Of a DNA stretch of 64,000 nucleotides, positions 51,831 through 59,130 are shown piece after piece. Numbering within the stretch: position 1 is the stretch's first letter; each line of letters starts with the position of its first letter. Below the pieces are notes generated by a model that saw only the letters and a program-made list of their open reading frames with translations, was not told the origin of the DNA and made no database searches. Source of the DNA: Accumulibacter jenkinsii (GTDB lineage: Bacteria > Pseudomonadota > Gammaproteobacteria > Burkholderiales > Rhodocyclaceae); the NCBI GenBank assembly GCA_036625225.1, contig JAZKUF010000004.1, forward strand, positions 186,001-250,000, given 5' to 3'. The translations under genes and the position numbers were made by a program.

Positions 51831-53774
51831 ATGAAGTCCCGTTACACGATTTTTTTCCTCCTCATTCAGTTCCTGCTGGCGCCCATCGCGGCCCTGGCGG
51901 CGGGTGATGACGCGCAGTTCATGGCAGCGCGCGAGGCGGCCCGAAGCGGCGACCGGGAGCGACTCGAAGGGCTGGCGTATCCCCTGCAGGGCCATGAACT
52001 GGCCGCCTATGTCGACTACTGGCTGCTGTTGCTCGACCTCAAGGACAGCGACCCGACGACCGTTGCCGCTTTCCTCAGCCGCCACGAAAACAGCTATGTG
52101 GCCGAGAAGCTGCGCACCGACTGGCTGCGCCTGCAGGGCCGCCGGCAGCAATGGGCGCTGTTCGACGCCGAATATCCGCGGCTGGCCCAGCCCGGCCAGG
52201 AGATCGTCTGCTACGCGCTGCAGAGCCGGCGAGCACAGGGCGACGCCAAGGCCCTCGACGACGCCTTGCCGCTCTGGCTGACAGTGCTCGAACCGCCCGA
52301 ATCCTGCTACCCGGTCTTCGAGGCACTGATCGTTGACAAACGCGTCCTCGCCGATGCCGTGTGGAGCCGCATCCGGCTCCAGTTCGAAGCCAACAAGGTG
52401 GCTGCGGCCCTGTACACGATGAATTATCTGCCGGCCAGCCAGACGCCGGAGCGAAAGACCGCGCAGACGGTGGCCGATGCGCCGATGCCCTGGCTGCTTC
52501 GTCTGCCGGGCGATTTCTCGGCCAGTCGCGTGCAGCGTGAACTCGCGGCGCTGGCCATCCAGCGCGTGGCACGCAACGATCCGCGCGTCGCGGCCGAACA
52601 GCTCGGAAAGATCGCCGCCTCCCTGAATGCCGGCGAGAAAGCCTGGGCATGGAGTCAGATTGGCTTGCAGGCGGCGCAGCGGCATCTGCCCGAAGCCATC
52701 GAATGGTACCGCCTGGCCGGCGACGTCGCGCTCTCGGAAGAGGCGGCAGCATGGAAAGTGCGCGCCGCGCTGCGCGTGCAGGACTGGGGCAGCGTCCGCT
52801 CGACGATCGAAAGAATGCCGCCGGCCCTCGCCGCGCAACCGGCCTGGGTCTATTGGCTGGGTCGCGCCTATCGCGCCGGCGGGCGACTCGAGGAGGCCAA
52901 CAAACTCTTCACGAAGATCGCCGGACAGCCCGATTTCTACGGCAGCCTCGCCAATGACGAACTCGACCGGCCGACAATGACCCCACCCAAAGCCGCGCCA
53001 GCGAGCCGGGACGAACTGCTACAGGTCGCCGCAACACCTGCCGTACAACGTGCGCAGGCCTTCTTTCGCCTCAATCTGCGGACCGAAGGCGTGCGGGAAT
53101 GGAACTGGGCGCTACGCTCGATGAGCGACCGCGACCTCCTCGCGGCGTCCGAGATCGCGCGCCGCGCCGGCAACTACGACCGTGCGATCGCCGCCGCCGA
53201 CCGCACGCGTACGGAACATGACTATTCGCTGCGTTACCTCGCCCCGTATGGCGAACAGGTTCGCCCGGCCGCGCAGAATCAGGCGCTCGATGATGCCTGG
53301 GTGTATGGGCTGATGCGTCAGGAGAGCCGCTTCGTGAGCAGCGCCAGGTCGCACGTCGGGGCTTCGGGCCTGATGCAGCTGATGCCGACGACCGCCAGGT
53401 GGGTCGCCAACAAGATCGGCCTCAAGGATTTTCACCAGGGCAGGGTCAACGACACCGAAACCAATCTGCTGCTCGGCACCACCTACATGCGGCTGGTACT
53501 CGAAAGCCTCGACCATCATCCGGTCCTCGCATCGGCCGCCTACAACGCCGGTCCCGGCCGGGCCCGCAGGTGGCGCGCCGATCGCCCGCTGGAAGGCGCC
53601 ATCTACGCGGAGACCATTCCGTTCAGCGAGACCCGTGACTATGTGAAGAAGGTGATGAACAATGCCCTCTATTACGCCGCCCTGTTCGACGGCAAGCCAC
53701 AGACCCTCAAGAGCCGGCTGGGGATCATCGCGCCGCGCTCCGGCACCGGAACCCGGGACAGTGATTTACCTTAA
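51831..53774 (+). CDS. slt: Soluble lytic murein transglycosylase (Slt70 type)
   Basis: The 647-residue periplasmic protein has a signal peptide (cut near ALAAG, residue 24), a long superhelical U/L domain, and a C-terminal catalytic domain: VYGLMRQESRFVSSARSHVGASGLMQLMPTTA with the catalytic Glu in RQES, and AAYNAGPGRARRW. Length equals E. coli Slt70. ATG 51831 (MKSRYTIFFLL) is chosen because it opens the signal peptide; no good ribosome site is seen. A TGGTATGCT element at 51788-51796 could be an extended -10. Confidence 0.94.
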   Translation: MKSRYTIFFLLIQFLLAPIAALAAGDDAQFMAAREAARSGDRERLEGLAYPLQGHELAAYVDYWLLLLDLKDSDPTTVAAFLSRHENSYVAEKLRTDWLRLQGRRQQWALFDAEYPRLAQPGQEIVCYALQSRRAQGDAKALDDALPLWLTVLEPPESCYPVFEALIVDKRVLADAVWSRIRLQFEANKVAAALYTMNYLPASQTPERKTAQTVADAPMPWLLRLPGDFSASRVQRELAALAIQRVARNDPRVAAEQLGKIAASLNAGEKAWAWSQIGLQAAQRHLPEAIEWYRLAGDVALSEEAAAWKVRAALRVQDWGSVRSTIERMPPALAAQPAWVYWLGRAYRAGGRLEEANKLFTKIAGQPDFYGSLANDELDRPTMTPPKAAPASRDELLQVAATPAVQRAQAFFRLNLRTEGVREWNWALRSMSDRDLLAASEIARRAGNYDRAIAAADRTRTEHDYSLRYLAPYGEQVRPAAQNQALDDAWVYGLMRQESRFVSSARSHVGASGLMQLMPTTARWVANKIGLKDFHQGRVNDTETNLLLGTTYMRLVLESLDHHPVLASAAYNAGPGRARRWRADRPLEGAIYAETIPFSETRDYVKKVMNNALYYAALFDGKPQTLKSRLGIIAPRSGTGTRDSDLP

Positions 53775-53814
53775 AATGATGTTTTTCAGACATTTACTTC
53801 ATCGGTAGGATGCT

Positions 53815-54780
53815 ATGGAACTTCAGAACGTGTTGTTGATTGGCGGCAGCGGTTTTGTCGGCGGCTGGATTGCCAGCTGCCTTTCAGAGCGGGGCGTGCG
53901 GGTGACGATAGCGACCCGTCATCGGGAAAACACCAAGAAACTGATCATGCTGCCGACGGTGAGCATGGTCGAAGCCAACGTCCATGATCCACAGACGCTG
54001 GTCAAACTGATGCAGCGCCAGGATGCGGTGATCAATCTGGTCGGCATTCTCCACGACAGCGATTCACGCCTGCCGTACGGCAAGGGTTTCGCTGCGGCGC
54101 ACGTGGACCTGCCGCGCAAGATCATCGCCGCGATGCGCGAGAGCGGCGTTCGTCGCCTGGTGCACATGAGCGCGCTGCGCGCCGCGATCGACGCGCCCTC
54201 CGAGTATCTGCGCTCGAAGGGCGAGGGCGAAGCGCTGGTGCGCGCCGCGATGTCCGACCTCGACGTCACGGTTTTTCGTCCGTCGGTGATCTTCGGGCCG
54301 GATGACGTCTTCCTGAACATGTTCGCGAAGTTGATCAAACTTTTCCCGCTGCTGCCCCTGGGTGGTGGCGCGGCGCGCTTCCAGCCGGTCTATGTCGGCG
54401 ACGTGGCCAGCGCTTTCGCCGGCTGCCTGAGCGATCCCGCGACCTTCGGGAAGACTTACGAGCTGTGCGGGCCAAAGGTCTATACCCTGCGCGAGCTGGT
54501 CGAGTACACCGCCAGACTGGTTGGCCGGAAGCCCAGGATCATCGACCTCGGCACCGGCGGCTGGGCCTACCTGCAGGCCGGCCTGATGTGGCTGCTGCCG
54601 AAGCCGCCGCTGTCTCCCGACAACCTGCGCTCGATGCAGGTCGACAGCGTCACCGACGGCTTGCACAACTATCCGGGCTGGCAGCCGACAGGGCTCGAAG
54701 CCATCGCCCCGACCTATCTCTCGGCCACTGAACTGACGCAGGTCCGCCTCGATCGCTATCGCTTTCGAGCCGGTCGCTGA
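53815..54780 (+). CDS. NDUFA9-like atypical short-chain dehydrogenase
   Basis: The 321-residue Rossmann protein starts VLLIGGSGFVGGWIASCLSERGVRVTIATRHREN, and has MSALRAAIDAPSEYLRSKGEGEALVRA, where Tyr and Lys of the YxxxK type are replaced or shifted. It resembles the NDUFA9/complex I accessory and NAD-epimerase group; in betaproteobacteria it commonly sits between slt and cca. Substrate unknown. GGTAGG precedes the ATG. Confidence 0.85.
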   Translation: MELQNVLLIGGSGFVGGWIASCLSERGVRVTIATRHRENTKKLIMLPTVSMVEANVHDPQTLVKLMQRQDAVINLVGILHDSDSRLPYGKGFAAAHVDLPRKIIAAMRESGVRRLVHMSALRAAIDAPSEYLRSKGEGEALVRAAMSDLDVTVFRPSVIFGPDDVFLNMFAKLIKLFPLLPLGGGAARFQPVYVGDVASAFAGCLSDPATFGKTYELCGPKVYTLRELVEYTARLVGRKPRIIDLGTGGWAYLQAGLMWLLPKPPLSPDNLRSMQVDSVTDGLHNYPGWQPTGLEAIAPTYLSATELTQVRLDRYRFRAGR

Positions 54781-54810
54781 GCCCTTCAGCGCCAACACGG
54801 GAAGACCGCC

Positions 54811-55443
54811 ATGCTGACCCTGGTAATCGGCGACCGCAATTTTTCATCGTGGTCCTTGCGACCGTGGCTGGCGGCAAGACAGGCGGAGATTCCGTTCACC
54901 GAGGTTTCGATCCGCCTCGGCCGCGCTGACACCGACGAGCAAATCCGCCACTATTCGCCGTCGGGCAAGGTGCCCTGCCTGATCGACGCCGGAGGCAGCC
55001 GCCACCTGGTGATCTGGGACTCGCTCTCGATCTGCGAATACCTCGCTGAACGGGTGCCGTCCCTGTGGCCCGCCGATCAGGCGCAGCGCGCCGAGGCGCG
55101 GTCGATCAGCGCCGAGATGCACGCCGGATTCCTGCCGCTGCGCCAGCAGATGGCGATGGACATTCGCGCCAGCAAACCTGGCCAGCCGATCACGCCGGCG
55201 GTCGCTGCCGATATCGCGCGCATCGTGGACATCTGGGAGGGCTGCCGCAGCCGCTTCGCTGACCGCGGTCCTTTCCTGTTTGGCCCTTTCTCGATCGCTG
55301 ACGCCATGTACGCGCCGGTGGTCTGGCGTTTCGTCACTTACGGTGTCGACTTGCCGCCAGCTTCGCAGGACTGGGTCGCCAGCCTGCGCACCTTGCCGGC
55401 CATGCGCGAATGGCAGGCCGGGGCGCTTGCCGAGCCGCTCTAG
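54811..55443 (+). CDS. Glutathione S-transferase family protein
   Basis: The 210-residue GST has the thioredoxin-like N-domain (LVIGDRNFSSWSLRPWLAARQAEIPF, with the S-S-W-S catalytic region; GKVPCLIDAG; WDSLSICEYLAERVP, the glutathione gamma-glutamyl site) and a helical C-domain (FSIADAMYAPVVWRF). Substrate unknown. It lies 30 bp after the NDUFA9-like gene and 18 bp before cca. Confidence 0.9.
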   Translation: MLTLVIGDRNFSSWSLRPWLAARQAEIPFTEVSIRLGRADTDEQIRHYSPSGKVPCLIDAGGSRHLVIWDSLSICEYLAERVPSLWPADQAQRAEARSISAEMHAGFLPLRQQMAMDIRASKPGQPITPAVAADIARIVDIWEGCRSRFADRGPFLFGPFSIADAMYAPVVWRFVTYGVDLPPASQDWVASLRTLPAMREWQAGALAEPL

Positions 55444-55461
55444 GCATCCGTTCCGCCAACC

Positions 55462-56682
55462 ATGCAGATTTTCACGGTCGGCGGAGCGATCCGCGACGAG
55501 TTGCTCGGTTTACCGGTTCAGGATCGCGATTATGTCGTCGTCGGCGCATCGGTCGAGGACATGCTGGCGCGCGGCTTCAAGCCGGTGGGCAAGGATTTCC
55601 CGGTTTTCCTGCATCCCCGCTCGCACGAGGAATATGCGCTCGCCCGCACCGAGCGCAAGACCGGCCATGGCTATCAGGGCTTTGCGGTCCACAGCACACC
55701 GCAGGTCACCCTGGCCGACGACCTCGCGCGCCGCGACCTGACGATCAATGCCATCGCTCGGGCGGCCGATGGCTCACTGATCGATCCCTACGGCGGCGTC
55801 GACGATCTTGCCGCTCGCGTCCTGCGCCATGTCGGCCCGGCGTTCACCGAAGACCCGGTGCGCGTCCTTCGCCTGGCCCGCTTTGCCGCGCGTTTGGTCG
55901 ACTTCAGCGTCGCCCCGGAAACCGTGGCGCTGATGCGCAGCATGGTCAACAGCGGCGAACTCGACCACCTGGTTGCCGAGCGGGTCTGGCAGGAACTCGC
56001 CAAGGGGCTGATGGAGGCCCGCCCGTCGCGGATGTTCGAGGTGTTGCGGCAAGGTGGCGCACTGGCCCGCCTGCTGCCCGAAGTCGATCGGCTGTACGGC
56101 GTTGCGCAACGCGCCGACTGCCACCCGGAAATCGATACCGGCGTGCATGTGATGATGGTTATCGACCAGTCGGCGCTGCGTGGCTGTGCGCTGCCGGTGC
56201 GCTGGGCCGCCCTGCTCCATGATCTCGGCAAGGGCACGACGCCGGCCAGCGACCTGCCGCGCCATCCGGGTCATGAACACCGCAGCGTCGAGCTGGTGGG
56301 AGAAGTCTGCGGGCGTTTGCGGGTGCCGGTCGATTGCCGAGAGCTCGCGCTGCTGGTCGCGCGCTACCACGGCGACGTGCACCGGGCGCACGAACTCGCG
56401 CCGGCAACCCTCGTCAGGCTCTTCGAAAGCACCGACGCCCTGCGCCGACCAGAGCGCTTCGGGCAGTTGCTGGAAGCCTGCGCCTGCGATTTCCATGGCC
56501 GGCTCGGCTGGCACGAGCGGCCCTACACCGCGCCGGCAATCCTGCAACGCGCGCTGGCGCGACTCCGCAGCGTCGATGCGGGAGCGATTGCGCGCGCCTG
56601 CAGCGATCGCACGAAGATCGCCGCGCGGGTACACGCGGCCCGCATCGCGGCACTCAGGGAAGCACCGCCAGGGACCGGCTGA
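55462..56682 (+). CDS. cca: CCA-adding tRNA nucleotidyltransferase with HD domain
   Basis: The 406-residue enzyme builds or repairs the 3'-CCA of tRNA. It has FTVGGAIRDELLGLPVQDRDYVVVGAS (class II polymerase motif, catalytic DxD-like DRD), RRDLTINAIAR, EDPVRVLRLARFAAR, and an HD phosphohydrolase domain (LLHDLGKGTTP). Length matches the bacterial multifunctional Cca type. It ends the slt-NDUFA9-GST-cca run. Confidence 0.95.
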   Translation: MQIFTVGGAIRDELLGLPVQDRDYVVVGASVEDMLARGFKPVGKDFPVFLHPRSHEEYALARTERKTGHGYQGFAVHSTPQVTLADDLARRDLTINAIARAADGSLIDPYGGVDDLAARVLRHVGPAFTEDPVRVLRLARFAARLVDFSVAPETVALMRSMVNSGELDHLVAERVWQELAKGLMEARPSRMFEVLRQGGALARLLPEVDRLYGVAQRADCHPEIDTGVHVMMVIDQSALRGCALPVRWAALLHDLGKGTTPASDLPRHPGHEHRSVELVGEVCGRLRVPVDCRELALLVARYHGDVHRAHELAPATLVRLFESTDALRRPERFGQLLEACACDFHGRLGWHERPYTAPAILQRALARLRSVDAGAIARACSDRTKIAARVHAARIAALREAPPGTG

Positions 56683-56810
56683 ACGGAAAACCAGTGACCC
56701 ACGCGCAATGGTTCCTCCTCCTCGGCGGTTGTTCGACGGGACGGGAGACCGTCGCCACCGAGCGTCACCATCGCCGTTCGTCCATCCCTGCGGGAAAACC
56801 GACAAGCGCA

Positions 56811-57473
56811 TCACTGACCCGGCGGACGCTGACCGCTTCCCGGACCCTGACCCGGCGGCGGACGATGACCACCTCCCGGACCCTGGCCCGGCAGCGGACG
56901 ATGACCACCTCCCGGACCCTGGCCCGGCAGCGGACGCTGACCGCTACCCGGACCCTGACCCGGCGGCGGACGCTGACCGCTACCCGGTCGGTAATGCGGT
57001 GGCGGCGGCGGTCGACCCGGCCGATAGTCCGGCGGCCGATGAGGTGGCCGAGCGACGGGCCGGTATCCCGGCGGTGGCCGGTTGACCCAGACCTGCCGCT
57101 GCCGATACCACGGGCGGCCCACATAATGGGTATCCCAGTAACGGGCAACGCTGAACGTCACTATGCCGAGGCCGATCATCGCGCCGTAGGTGAGCACCGG
57201 CACGCGGGTTCCCTGGTAGGGATAGACGATGTTTTTCGCATAGACCCAGCCACGATAAGGGCCTGCCACAACGTCGCACCAGCGATAGTCGCGCAGACAG
57301 CCGGCGACCGAGATCGCCACCCCTGCCGGTAGCCTCGCGACCACGGGATAATCCCTTTGCGGCCCCGCGCGAAGGTTCAACTCCTTGGCCGTGTAGGCCC
57401 ACTGGGCGACAGCGGTCGACGGCAGGCCCGCCAGAGCGAGAATCAACAAAACCACGGTTTGCCAGGAGTTCAT
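56811..57473 (-). CDS. Exported SH3-domain protein with Pro/Gly repeat tail
   Basis: The 220-residue protein has a signal peptide (cut near STAVAQ, residue 24), a bacterial SH3 domain (YTAKELNLRAGPQRDYPVVARLPAGVAISVAGC is its core; AGPYRGWVYAKNI closes it), a possible hydrophobic stretch near 95-108, and a C-terminal tail of RPPP and GQGPGSGQRPLP type repeats. SH3 domains of this sort often bind peptidoglycan. The tail is encoded by a 36-bp minisatellite, so length may vary between strains. It converges on cca. Confidence 0.82.
   Translation of the reverse strand: MNSWQTVVLLILALAGLPSTAVAQWAYTAKELNLRAGPQRDYPVVARLPAGVAISVAGCLRDYRWCDVVAGPYRGWVYAKNIVYPYQGTRVPVLTYGAMIGLGIVTFSVARYWDTHYVGRPWYRQRQVWVNRPPPGYRPVARPPHRPPDYRPGRPPPPPHYRPGSGQRPPPGQGPGSGQRPLPGQGPGGGHRPLPGQGPGGGHRPPPGQGPGSGQRPPGQ
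56814..56984. repeat. 36-bp tandem repeat (minisatellite), 4.75 copies
   Basis: Four whole 36-bp units start at 56841, 56877, 56913 and 56949, preceded by a 27-bp partial unit from 56814. Units begin CGGACCCTG and differ at a few positions only. Each encodes 12 residues of the SH3-protein tail on the minus strand, so a copy-number change keeps the frame. Confidence 0.92.
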
Positions 57474-57540
57474 CTTCTTCTCTTTCTGAACGCGGCCGAT
57501 CAGCAGTCAAGCGAGACACGAAATCGGCAGCGGCGGCAAC

Positions 57541-57549
57541 AGTGTAGCA
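57541..57549 (-). promoter_or_regulatory. Extended -10 promoter element of the SH3-protein gene
   Basis: The minus strand reads TGCTACACT (TGn plus TACACT), about 68 bases before the ATG at 57473. No consensus -35. Confidence 0.4.
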
Positions 57550-57636
57550 GGGATGTCGCAGCGTGCCTGCTGGCCTTTTTTTGCAGTGGCAATTCCGGTT
57601 TGACATTTCACCGAAATTGCGTGAACGTACGGCATT

Positions 57637-57654
57637 GGTGATGATGGCATCACC
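57637..57654. promoter_or_regulatory. Palindromic site upstream of the DUF2092 gene
   Basis: GGTGATG-ATGG-CATCACC is a perfect 7-bp inverted repeat, 6 bases before the GGAGG ribosome site of the 57673 gene. A TTGACA hexamer lies at 57600-57605, without a matching -10 at the right distance. It may be an operator or a leader hairpin. Confidence 0.4.
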
Positions 57655-57672
57655 ACAATCGGAGGAAACAGG

Positions 57673-58464
57673 ATGAAGCACCATCCGGTGGCACATTTTT
57701 TCGGCGCCGTTCTACTCGCCGCGACCCTTCTGCCCGGTAGCCCTGCCATCGCCCAGGACAAGGCCGCGCCCGCGCCGACGCAGGCGGTCAGGGACGAACG
57801 GGCGCTGACGGTGCTGAAGGGAATGAGCGACACCCTGGCCAAGGCGCAGACCCTCATCTTCAAGGCGCGCACCCGGATTCCGTTCGCCATGCCGTCCGGG
57901 CAGCAGATCAGCCTCTTCGGCACCTCGCGCGTCGTCATGCAACGGCCTGACAAGTTGTTCGTCGAGACCCGGGGCGACCTCTTCCCGCACGATCTTTATT
58001 TCGATGGCAAGACGGTGACCGCGCTCGCAGCCGAGACTCGTCACTACGCGCAGCAGGCCGTCGCGGCTAATACCGTCGAGGCGCTGATCGAGACGAAACA
58101 CACGGCTTCCGATACGCTGGCCCCCTTTGTCGACCTGCTCGTTGGCGACCCCTATGCCCGTCTCACCCAGGACCTGGCGAGTGCGCTCCTGGTCGGACAA
58201 TCGACCATCGATGGCGTCCACACCGAACACCTGGCATTTACCGGCAGCGGCGTCGATTGGGAGATGTGGATCGGCAGCAAGGACAAATTGCCCCGCCTGA
58301 TCATCGTTCACTACCGCAGCGGCGATCGGCAACCGACCTTCACGGTGGCCCTCTCCGACTGGAAACTCGGCGCAGCGATCCCGCCACGAACCTTCAGCCC
58401 TGCACTCCCGAAAGGGGCACAAAAGGTCGACTTCAAGGCGGCCGGTGTTTCACCATCCCGCTGA
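57673..58464 (+). CDS. DUF2092 periplasmic protein
   Basis: The 263-residue product has a signal peptide (cut near SPAIAQ, residue 28) and the DUF2092 pattern: ALTVLKGMSDTLAKAQTLIFKARTR, RPDKLFVETRGD, LYFDGKTVTAL, and WEMWIGSKDKLPRLIIVHY. The family has a LolA-like fold and unknown role. GGAGG stands 7 bases before the ATG. The next gene begins 18 bp after the stop. Confidence 0.85.
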   Translation: MKHHPVAHFFGAVLLAATLLPGSPAIAQDKAAPAPTQAVRDERALTVLKGMSDTLAKAQTLIFKARTRIPFAMPSGQQISLFGTSRVVMQRPDKLFVETRGDLFPHDLYFDGKTVTALAAETRHYAQQAVAANTVEALIETKHTASDTLAPFVDLLVGDPYARLTQDLASALLVGQSTIDGVHTEHLAFTGSGVDWEMWIGSKDKLPRLIIVHYRSGDRQPTFTVALSDWKLGAAIPPRTFSPALPKGAQKVDFKAAGVSPSR

Positions 58465-58482
58465 GCTGAAAGGAGCAAGACG

Positions 58483-58923
58483 ATGAAACAAATGAAGACC
58501 CTGATTTTCGGGCTCGCGGCGACTGCCGGCGTGCTGCTTCCTCTGACCGATGCAAACGCCTGGATCGCCGCAGGCCGGGGAGGCTTTGCAGTCGGCGGCT
58601 ACCATGGGGGCGCCTATTACCACCCCGGAGGATGCTACGGCTGTGGGGCGGCGGCGGGTGCGGTTGCCGGAGTCATGGTGGGCGCCGCTGTGGCGAGTGC
58701 AGCAAGGCCCACCGTAATCGTCGACCAGCCGACTTACGTCGCGCAGCAGCCGATCTATGTCACCCAGAGCAACGCACCGCTCGGCACCCAATTCGCCACC
58801 TTGCCTGCCGGCTCACGCAACATGATGGTCAACGGGGTCAGCTATTATCAGAACGGACCGACCTGGTACAAGCCGTATTTCGGCTCCAGCGGAGTCTATT
58901 ACGAAGTGGTGCCGGCACCCTAA
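58483..58923 (+). CDS. Exported Gly/Tyr-rich protein
   Basis: The 146-residue product has a signal peptide (cut near DANAW, residue 26), a glycine-, tyrosine- and histidine-rich stretch with two cysteines (HPGGCYGCG), a hydrophobic Ala/Gly segment, and a C-terminal motif VNGVSYYQNGPTWYKPYF...YYEVVPAP seen in DUF6515-like envelope proteins. Function unknown. AAGGAG precedes the ATG, and it follows the DUF2092 gene closely, so they share a transcript. Confidence 0.78.
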   Translation: MKQMKTLIFGLAATAGVLLPLTDANAWIAAGRGGFAVGGYHGGAYYHPGGCYGCGAAAGAVAGVMVGAAVASAARPTVIVDQPTYVAQQPIYVTQSNAPLGTQFATLPAGSRNMMVNGVSYYQNGPTWYKPYFGSSGVYYEVVPAP

Positions 58924-59093
58924 GGCAACCGTCGACCGGGCGCGGGTAGCGGTAGTCAGGCGATGCGCACGACGATATCGACGAGAGCGATGGCGAGGAG
59001 TCCGCGTAAGGGGGTATCCGCAAGGCGCCGGTCCGAAGCTGATTTTCCGACCGGCAGGCGAGCGTAGACTGCAGCAGTCAGGCCGTACCCACA

Positions 59094-59123
59094 TTGACCG
59101 CAGCCGCGCGCACGTCATATACT
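59094..59123 (+). promoter_or_regulatory. Strong promoter right before the second GGDEF gene
   Basis: TTGACC (59094-59099) and TATACT (59118-59123) are separated by 18 bases. The expected start site is 59130-59131, that is, at the GTG start codon at 59131. There is no ribosome-binding sequence between. Confidence 0.6.
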
Positions 59124-59130
59124 GCGGCCG

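Noticed and set aside
56180..57085. Plus-strand frame with DPDPAAD-type repeats
   Set aside because: It is a shadow of cca and of the minisatellite in the SH3 gene; no ribosome site and no family likeness.
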